Below are positions 57,330 through 64,000 of a stretch of DNA of 64,000 bases, piece after piece. Made by a program: the position numbers and the translations under genes. This DNA is from Isoetes taiwanensis (taxonomy: Eukaryota; Streptophyta; Lycopodiopsida; Isoetales; Isoetaceae): NCBI GenBank assembly GCA_021234155.1, contig JAJEKV010000032.1, positions 14,774,283 to 14,838,282 of the forward strand, given 5' to 3'. The notes under the pieces were generated by a model that worked only from the letters and a program-made list of their open reading frames with translations, was not told where the DNA came from and searched no databases. Position 1 is the stretch's first letter. Each line of letters opens with the position of its first letter.

Positions 57330-58890
57330 AAGGGAGACATAAAGGCAGACAGAAAGATCAAGGGAAAGCAACAAAAGAAAAAAAAATGTGAAGATTAACC
57401 TGTGGCTTAATTGAATTTTTGGTCAAGAAAAGTCAAACATGAGTCATTCAACCGAATCCAACCAAAAAAACCATCAACTTCATACCTGAGCTCATTTCGA
57501 ATAAAATTTAACAACAATCTTAGCATCAAACCAATCACAATGTAGATGGAAAATGCTTGTTGCAGAGATATCGCGACAGGACGACTCTCAATTTGGACAC
57601 AACATGCATCCATCTATGCACATCGCAGACAATGCATGAAAAGTCTGAAAGATTCTTAACAGTTGGTAAACTAGAACAATGTTAAAAATAAAGTTTTTGC
57701 ATGCAACTTTAATTTAACAGATTATAATTGTGCATAACCACCCAGTATAATATATTCCAGGAAGCTATTATAATTTTATTGATTTGTGGTTAATACTCAA
57801 CTTTCTAAAATGTTCTCTTGGCATCATAGGCAATAATGGATTACATCTTTGAAGAAGCAACAGCTTGGATCATAGCATTGGTTCTCATTTAAAAAAAAAT
57901 ATCTATATATGCAATTAATAAAGTATATATCCGAGTATCACCACAAATTTAATCACTCGCACTGACTAATTGAGAAGAAATTTCTACAGAAGAACTACAC
58001 ATGGTTAATTATATGCTTTAGGATTATTACAACCAAAAATTTCATAGTGATGCTCTTACACACTGGTCTTATGCTTCTGGTTTTTAAGTCTTAACCTCTT
58101 CCCCAAGCATTATTAGAATTAGTGGTAGTTTTAGCAATGTCTTAATTTCTATTTGTGTGTGCTGCTTTTTCATTTGTGCAGTAAGTGTAATCTGATATCG
58201 AGCCAGGAATTTCAATCTGGAATCTGGTACCTGTATAGTTTTCATATCAAGATGCCTACTATGTTGTTGTAAAGAAATGCTAGAAGATTATAATAATGAA
58301 GAAACTTATAGATAGAACTTATGGCAAACTCTTAAGTGTTCATAACATATAATGTCTATATAGTTTTCATATCAAGCTACCTAGCTATGTTGTTGTAAAG
58401 AAATGCTACAAGGGAGTAATAATGAGAAAACTTGCGGATAAAACTTATGACAAACTCTAAGTGTTCATAATGCATAATAATAGTAATGGACTGATAGTAT
58501 ACTTGAATCAACGGCTTTCATGATGGCCTACCTGCCACGAGCCATAGGTCTCCAAAAAGCTGAATATAGTAAAGTATGTTGGTTATCAAGATCACTCTGA
58601 ACAGATTGTATATAGTTAGGTTGCTTGAGATATCCAGAGGCAGCTAAGAAAATTTGCCATCTGGGAAGCACTCTAAAGCTCTGTAAGCATGTTACATTGT
58701 TAAAAACTATGTGATAAACAAATAGGCACTTCAATGTATTTTTGAAAGAGAGATTTATTTCATCATCATGCTCGAAATTCTAGATTACCCATTATAAATA
58801 ATGTAAAATGGTATTAAATTTTTGTGAACTTACTTCATGTTCCTTGTGGTGACTCCTAACCAGATAAAAAGCTTGCAATCCTTCCTCACT
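57330..58890. other. LINE 5' end and gene-poor flank with a 126-bp duplication
   Basis: The pyrimidine-rich sequence read on the minus strand just above 57329 is probably the LINE 5' UTR. Beyond it lies AT-rich DNA. A 126-bp tandem duplication begins at 58233 and 58359 (TATAGTTTTCATATCAAG). No gene is recognised. Confidence 0.45.
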
Positions 58891-59179
58891 TCACGCATTA
58901 TAGCGAGCATCTTTTCCACTTGACAAGCATTGAAATGGTAATTCAGAAACCCCATGGAACATGCACCTTTTTAGAGGATTCTTGTCGATCTGGAGAAAAG
59001 GATCAATAATGTCATCCAATGTGACACTTTGGATCTTGGCCAAGGCAAGAGTTGCCAGATTGACTTCTTGTTTCTCTTTTATACAGTCAACTACTTTCAT
59101 TGCACTAATTAATTCAGTAAGGACTACTCCAAAACTATATACATCACTTTTGTTTGATTAGCTGAAAGCTCCGAATATG
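58891..59179 (-). pseudogene. Receptor-like kinase C-lobe fragment (WAK/LRK10L type), downstream half
   Basis: Read on the minus strand from the insertion border: RSFQL, then in a shifted frame SNKSDVYSFGVVLTELISAM, VVDCIKEKQEVNLATLALAK and LDDIIDPFL, with a stop at 58891. This is subdomain IX onward of plant wall-associated or LRK10-like receptor kinases (consensus KSDVYSFGVVLxELIS, followed by NLAxLAxxKIQ and DPxL). The Asp of SDVYSFG is present. A single extra A near the start and a weak C-terminus show decay. The upstream half is at 61808-61996. Confidence 0.82.
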
Positions 59180-59293
59180 TAGCATAATAACAGGGGTTTT
59201 TTTTTGTATTTTTATACAGTTTTCTCTAAGGTTTTCATATGATTTGGTGGGCGTATTGCATAAGGTGTACTAATTGGTACATCTAGAGCGCAC
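59180..59293. repeat. Shared left end of the mosaic element (copy 2)
   Basis: TAGCATAATAACAGGGG, a T run, GGTTTTCATATGATTT and CTAGAGCGCAC line up with 49948-50061. Confidence 0.85.
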
Positions 59294-59800
59294 AAAGTAT
59301 TTGCATGCAGGTTTGTGCCTTTTTTTTATTTGGCCCTCCTTCATGGTCAAGATCAAATGGCTTACAACAAAAGCCCTCTTTAAAAAGACAAGATCGAACG
59401 GCTTACGAGAAAAGCCCACTTTTGAAAAACAAAAAGAACAAAAAGAGGATCACATGCAAGTATCGTGGATATGCACTCTAGGGTTTTTATTTGTTGCCGA
59501 AACAGGAGATGCCACGATGGTAACGAAAGGCATGTGGGCTTGCTCGATTTGCAAAGCTCTTGTACAAATCGGCCAGTCACACAGTTCAAGATGCGCAGCT
59601 GCAAATTTTGTTTCCGGTATGTTTAAGTCTTTCAGTTCACCCCGTTTAAATGTCTCTAAGCAAGCAGAACTTGTCTTGTGGGGAACCACCTTATGCAAGC
59701 TGTTTTCTAAATCTTCAATACTATCCGCTCCGTACACAGAAAAGCAAATAACGCACCAGGTATCTTGCGTTTGTTCTCATGTATCTTTGCTTCATACAGA
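59294..59800 (+). other. Cargo upstream of the NCL exons, unrecognised
   Basis: A plus-strand frame from 59274 includes WACSICKALVQIGQSHSSRC and LNVSKQAELVLWGTTLCKLF. A similar-sized minus-strand frame is also open. Neither resembles the membrane N-terminus expected for an NCL protein, so this piece may be a separate captured fragment or a 5' flank. Confidence 0.35.
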
Positions 59801-60902
59801 ATCTTTAAAGCCTCTGACAAAGGCAAAGATGGGGCCCTTTCTATCAGTGAGCTGAAATCTCTTGTTTTGAGTCTAGGAGTGTGTACTCAGACAAATGTAC
59901 CTGAAGATGATGAAGTCCAAGCCTGGTTGAGAGACTTTGATATTTCAAACAATGGATTGATTCAAAAGCAGGAATTCATAAATGGCATGTCAAAATGGAT
60001 GAAGGCAGTAAAAGGTAAGTTGAACAGGTACCCCACTCTTGTACACAAGCCAGATTTTTGGCATAGCAGATCAGAGGTTAGTGATCTGTAAATAAACCAT
60101 GATTCCATATTTGATATTCTAATCTAGACATGGTTAACTTGGTGGGCAGGAAGCAGAGCACAATTTAAATATTCTGTTACATGCAGATTCTGATGACAAC
60201 AAAGAAGAAGATGAAGAGAAGAAACCAAAGGAGCGACCCACCAAGAGAGCAGCGATCACAAAGGCATCACTGCTCATTGTATGTGGAGCTGTGGTAGCAG
60301 GAATATTTTCAGATCCTTTGGTGGACACTGGATTCTATCACTAACTTCTCAACTGCTTCCAAAATTCCACCCTTTTTTGTAGCCTTTATAGCTACTCCAC
60401 TGGCAACAAACTCAAGTGAGGCCATTTCCTCACTAATGTTTGCAGCTCGGAAGAAGAAGAAAAATACATCCATTACATACTCTCAGGTATCTTTGCCTAA
60501 GATCTGCTTCTATTTAGTTATGCTAGTGCCCGTTTCGGTTCTAATCTTTGGTGTTTACAGATTTATGGTGCAGTAGCTCTAAACAACACTCTATATCTTT
60601 GGATATTCTTAGCTGTAGTGGTGGCTCGTCATTTAGATTGCAACTTCTCCTCTGAAGTGACAACCATTGCTATAGTGACTATTATCATGGGGGCAATAGG
60701 AGGGTCTAGAACTAGTTTTCCGGTTTGCATAGGTCTAATAGCATTGGCCCTTTACCCACTTTCAATTGGGATGGTTGTTATCTTACCGCTGCTCTCTGCT
60801 CTCTGTTCTAGTGAGGAGAATGCGCATCTGTGGGCCTTTGAATGGCAGTTCAAATTGTGTGGCAATGGTAAGATTTCTTGCAAGACACATATTCTGTGTT
60901 AA
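59801..60902 (+). pseudogene. NCL-like EF-hand Na+/Ca2+ exchanger fragment, three exons
   Basis: Exon 1 (59801-60014, after CTTCATACAG, donor GTAAGT) has two EF-hand-like segments, DKGKDGALSISELKSLVLSL and DISNNGLIQKQEFINGMSKW. Exon 2 (60150-60486) encodes an acidic linker, a membrane segment ASLLIVCGAVVAGIFSDPL, then FSTASKIPPFFVAFIATPLA and TNSSEAISSLMFAARKKK. Exon 3 (60561-60902) has IYGAVALNNTLYLWIFLAVV and later membrane segments. This matches plant NCL proteins, whose C-terminal alpha-2 repeat (GNSSE-like; here TNSSE) carries the ion site. The N-terminal membrane half (alpha-1) is missing. The exon 1/2 phase does not match and a 1-nt shift lies near 60340, so it is a broken fragment carried by the mosaic element. 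Confidence 0.8.
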
Positions 60903-61445
60903 CTCGTCCTTGTTTGCATTTGAGAGCCAGGTCTTCTCTCATGCACAAATGCTCATTGATCAACAACTCCGCTTCTCTAGTTGTTAAGCAAGTGGTCCTT
61001 GTGCTATATATTAATACCATTATCTGTTTTAAATGTACACTTGTGCTGATTTGTAGGATATATGTGAACAAAGGAGAAAGCCCAGTTGCCACGAAATTCA
61101 GCATTCTATGTACATCAATTCTTCGTCAAACAACAGAGAACTATACATTTCTTTCAACTAGTTAGTAGTTACACATCTATTCTCATTAATTTGGATACAC
61201 ATTCTTTTGATAATAGAAAGAAGATCCAAGTTTGTTAATGCCTCAATGCGTCAAATCCTCAGTGTGATTGTACAAGATGCTTATCTTATCTTATCTTATC
61301 TTTTGGCCTTATTGGAGCATATAACTACGTTTATTTTTTTTGCTATTTCAAATACCTAAATAAGCATATTTTTGAACATATCGTTAATACCATTACAACT
61401 GTTTTCTACTTTGTTCATCTAAGTTTACCTATGTTTCCTTTTGTT
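60903..61445. other. Cargo 3' part, no gene recognised
   Basis: AT-rich sequence with a short (TTATC)n run at about 61276-61296. No conserved frame is seen. Confidence 0.45.
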
Positions 61446-61807
61446 AGGGCCCGAAGGGCCCAAATTTTTTTTTGATATAACAACCAACATATAACTATCA
61501 TTAACATTACTAACACAAACCATTGCATCCAATGTATTTAAATTAAAATCCCCCTGAAACCCCCTTTGGTTTGGGTGCATATTCACACGGGGGGTTACGT
61601 AGGGCAGCGAGAGCCCCTAAAAACTTACAATACATGTATAAAATTAACACCATTAACTACATTCCCTCAAATCTTATAGTATTTTATAAACCTCAATATA
61701 CAGTATATAAAAACTTGTACATGGATACCCCACAAACGAGGATCGCTATGTACGGTCCAGATCGAAGAATAAAGGCCTTATATGCCTATCCGACAGCTCT
61801 CGTTGCC
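61446..61807. repeat. Shared right end of the mosaic element (copy 2)
   Basis: AGGGCCCGAAGGGCCC to AGCTCTCGTTGCC, aligning with 53272-53633. Homology ends exactly where kinase coding sequence resumes on the minus strand. Confidence 0.9.
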
Positions 61808-61996
61808 CGGAGTACGCAAGTGGAAAGATGAGATGCATCTGAGAGGACTATTCTTTGACAAGTCAAAATCCCTTTCATTGTAATCAAAAAGAATATTGTT
61901 AGATTTAACATCCCTATGTAATATTGGTGGGTCAATGTGATTACGAAGATAAGCAACAGCTTGAGAAGCTCTAATACCAAATGTTATTCTGAGACG
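61808..61996 (-). pseudogene. Receptor-like kinase catalytic-loop fragment (WAK/LRK10L type), upstream half
   Basis: On the minus strand, RLRITFGIRASQAVAYL leads into HIDPPILHRDVKSNNILFD, the catalytic loop of plant receptor kinases with the HRDxKxxN residues intact. The next motif is altered (RDFDLSK, where DFGLSR is expected), and a frameshift leads to SDASHLSTCVL, the activation-loop sequence typical of this family. The sequence then hits the right end of mosaic element copy 2 and resumes at 59179 after about 2.6 kb. The N-lobe and receptor part are not seen further upstream. Confidence 0.85.
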
Positions 61997-62175
61997 AACC
62001 TAGCCTTTTGGCCTGCGTCGCTTCAGATAACGGATATGCAACAAACACTATACGAGATAATGATACTTCCGTATACAACCCTTAACTAGACAACACATGC
62101 TCACGTATATAATATAAACCCAACAAAGTCTTTCTATTCTGTCACATATTTAATATTTACAATCCACTCCCATTC
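61997..62175. other. Short non-coding interval
   Basis: A few residues of the kinase upstream sequence may continue to about 62030 (WPKG-stop-VRLRI). No other feature is seen. Confidence 0.35.
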
Positions 62176-62285
62176 TTAGTCGGACTTGGCCTCGTCCAAG
62201 GTCACGGAGGAGGAGTCAGATGAGTTCTCCTCTGTGGAATACTCATCCCCAGATTCTCCGTCTGGAGCCTGGATTTCAGGGAACT
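62176..62285 (-). CDS. Candidate acidic terminal exon
   Basis: On the minus strand, after ACAGCTAG, an open stretch encodes FPEIQAPDGESGDEYSTEE and DSSSVTLDEAKSD, followed by TAA at 62178-62176. The highly acidic Ser/Glu-rich C-terminus has no diagnostic family signature. No upstream exon was identified. Confidence 0.25.
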
Positions 62286-63165
62286 AGCTGTTCATAATAG
62301 AGTTGCCGAGTGACCTAGTCTAGAAGAAAGGATTTGCGTAATATAGTCTAGTCATGTCTCACTCTAGGATGACATTTCCTATGCATGGTCCTATATATAC
62401 TAACAAGTATGGAATTTAATATATTAACAAATATAGATCAATAATTGAGAATCTACATATATATTTTAGTATGGCCGAAACCTTAGAATTCTATTGTTTA
62501 TTAAAGCAATGGGGATACCTGACCCTCGTATCCCCTTGAATATTAAAATCAAAAGGTCACGACAAGGCAGGGGTGGCCGAGCGACAGATTCGGCTGGGCG
62601 CTGATTGCAAAAGCGATCCAAAAGATCGGTTTGGCACCGCCCAGAAACAAGTTTGATCGGGCAAGGACCTCATAATCTTGATCTTATCTTCCCTCTGCAA
62701 ATTTACAAAAGGCTCCTTAACTGGGGTTTTCATGCAAAGAATTCGGAAATAACTCAGATTTTGATGGAAGGATTCAGAAAGAACTCGGACTTTGATTGAA
62801 GGATTCCGGCAGGTTTTGAATTCACTAATGACTTTCAAGGTTCAGAAACAATTTCTATTCTGTTCCTTGACTTCACGGAAGCTATAGTAAAGGACGAACT
62901 CCAAGCAATCATGCACATCCAACACTTTTTACAGTACCTTTGGAACTCTTCTTCGTTTCCTTGCTTCAGCTTCATCCTCGGCCCTTTGCCTCAAAACCTC
63001 TTCCGATTGCTCCCTCCTTTGCAAAACCATCTCAATTCTGACCTAGCATCACTATTTCACTCTAGTTGCATCAACGCCATAGCCAACCTGTGCAATTCTC
63101 TACTTGATCAAAGTACTGGGTTGGCTCCATCTTGAATGGAGAGGATTACGTGTATCGGGTTCATG
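62286..63165. other. No gene recognised
   Basis: AT-rich then more balanced sequence with short frames. The part from about 62880 onward has CT-rich leader-like composition ahead of the tandem repeat. Confidence 0.4.
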
Positions 63166-63690
63166 CTTAGGGTTTCTACAACACAATTTTGATCGATCAT
63201 ATCTCTCACATCCGATGTTAGATTTTTGTGTGCTTAGACTTTTAGAAAGCTGGTTCAGAGATCTTTCCAATGGTGTATGGTACCTGCATGCTTGGCTTTG
63301 TTTCAGTGGTCAAATCACCACTTTTTCGGACGGTGTGCTAGGGTTTCTGTGGCAACCGACAGACACTTCGACGTGCTGTATCTCACACATCTAGCGTCAA
63401 ATGTTTGTGTAGCTGGGTTTTGGAAAGCTGGTTCAGAGATCTTTCCAAAGGTGTAAGACACCTACATGTTTGGCTTTGTTTCTGTGCTCAAATCGATACT
63501 TTTCCAGGCTGTGCGCTAGGGTTTCTGTGGCAGCTGATAGACACTTCGACAGGTTGTATCACAGGTCGTCAGCATTTTGTGTACTTGGGCTCAATGGAAA
63601 GCTGGTCTAGAGAATTTTTCAATGGTATATAATACCTGCATGCTTCGCTTCGTTTCAGTGTTCAAATTGGCACTTTTCCAGACTGTGTGC
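63166..63690. repeat. Tandem repeat of about 174-178 bp, three copies
   Basis: Copies carry GAAAGCTGGTTCAGAG at 63245 and 63423 and a diverged form at 63597. CTAGGGTTTCTGTGGCA and ACACTTCGAC recur in each. It lies immediately upstream of an ATG-initiated frame, like the repetitive 5' leaders of some retroelements. Confidence 0.8.
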
Positions 63691-63695
63691 TTGCC

Positions 63696-63953
63696 ATGGC
63701 CATACATGCAACCCCCAATTTGGAAGGAGACATACCTCAGCCCCAAGACCAGGCCCAGGCCCAGATCCAGTCTACTGCCCAGGCGCCCCCGCCATCTACT
63801 GGTCACACACATGACAACCTCGTTTGAAAGGACCAAACTGAAGGGCCTCCACGAAAACGGCCCCGATCAGACATCATGCATGAGGGAGAAGACTTCTCTT
63901 CCATGAAGAGGGAGGCCCGGGCCAAAGCCCAATTAGCAAGGCCGGTCCGATAG
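63696..63953 (+). pseudogene. Possible retroelement ORF start (Gln/Pro-rich), in-frame stop
   Basis: An ATG at about 63696 opens MAIHATPNLEGDIPQPQDQ, then Gln/Ala/Pro-rich residues, a TGA after DNLV, and in the same frame PPRKRPRSDI and KREARAKAQLARPVR before TAG. A basic, low-complexity start behind a tandem-repeat leader suits a gag or LINE ORF1, but no domain can be seen before the window ends. The assignment is weak. Confidence 0.3.
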
Positions 63954-64000
63954 GTGAGGGTGGTTGCTCAGGTCCCACTGTAAATCTAGCACCAGCAGAG

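Larger units (their letters stand above)
59180..61807. mobile_element. Mosaic element, copy 2 (2.6 kb, inserted in a kinase gene, carries NCL exons)
   Basis: Left end 59180-59293 and right end 61446-61807 match copy 1 (49948-53633) in the same orientation. The interior is unrelated to copy 1 and includes three exons of an EF-hand cation exchanger-like gene. The element separates two halves of a single receptor-kinase sequence. No terminal inverted repeat or target duplication is clear. Retained introns in the cargo imply capture at the DNA level. Confidence 0.75.

Noticed and set aside
59450-59737. Minus-strand 95-codon frame opposite the NCL cargo as a gene
   Set aside because: No family resemblance or splice context; a plus-strand frame of similar size overlaps it, so neither can be preferred.
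49948-61807. Treating the shared ends as LTRs of a retroelement
   Set aside because: The left and right ends are not similar to each other, and no primer-binding site or polypurine tract lies next to them.
62560-62640. GGTGGCCGAGCGAC segment as a tRNA-Ser/Leu gene
   Set aside because: The D-arm-like start is not followed by an anticodon arm or B-box, and no acceptor stem pairs.

Overview
This window is nuclear DNA of a land plant with a large, transposon-rich genome. The evidence is an intact ABA-receptor gene of the PYL8 type with plant GT-AG introns, parts of a wall-associated/LRK10L-like receptor kinase, a plant EF-hand Na/Ca-exchanger-like (NCL) fragment, a plant-type FCP1-like phosphatase gene, Ty1/copia elements with tRNA-Met primer sites, and L1-type LINEs. 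I cannot fix the species. The mix would suit a fern, lycophyte or gymnosperm, but that is a guess.

Layout. (a) 1-3.84 kb: the eroded start and end of a plus-strand copia element with unrecognised sequence between them. (b) 3.99-17.7 kb: a domain marked by about 14 near-perfect palindromes built on CTCGACTCGCGAGTCGAG. It holds a degenerate multi-exon gene ending in an FCP1/NIF-like domain, two inverted copies of another exon at its edges, and a minus-strand copia element (4753-10318). (c) 17.7-21.6 kb: a 5'-truncated LINE fragment and gene-poor DNA. (d) 21.6-22.9 kb: the PYL-type ABA receptor, the only clearly intact cellular gene. (e) 26.1-34.4 kb: a complete copia element with a perfect 5-bp target duplication; it carries about 2.8 kb of foreign DNA between RNase H and the polypurine tract. 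(f) 34.9-57.4 kb: one minus-strand L1-type LINE that appears to have been split twice, first by a plus-strand LINE 3' end plus a 3-kb tandem array (3.5 copies), and again by a 3.7-kb mosaic element. (g) 58.9-62.0 kb: a receptor-kinase gene split by a second, 2.6-kb copy of that mosaic element, this one carrying NCL exons. (h) 62-64 kb: a candidate terminal exon, a 175-bp tandem repeat and a possible retroelement ORF start.

The most interesting signal is the pair of mosaic elements at 49948-53633 and 59180-61807. They share a left end of about 114 bp and a right end of about 360 bp, but their cargo is unrelated and contains introns. Each sits inside an otherwise recognisable coding sequence. 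This is the signature of a DNA-level gene-capturing transposon, but I could not match its ends to a known superfamily. The palindrome family is the second signal worth following.

Exon borders and reading frames were worked out by eye from splice signals and protein family resemblance. No alignment or database search was run.
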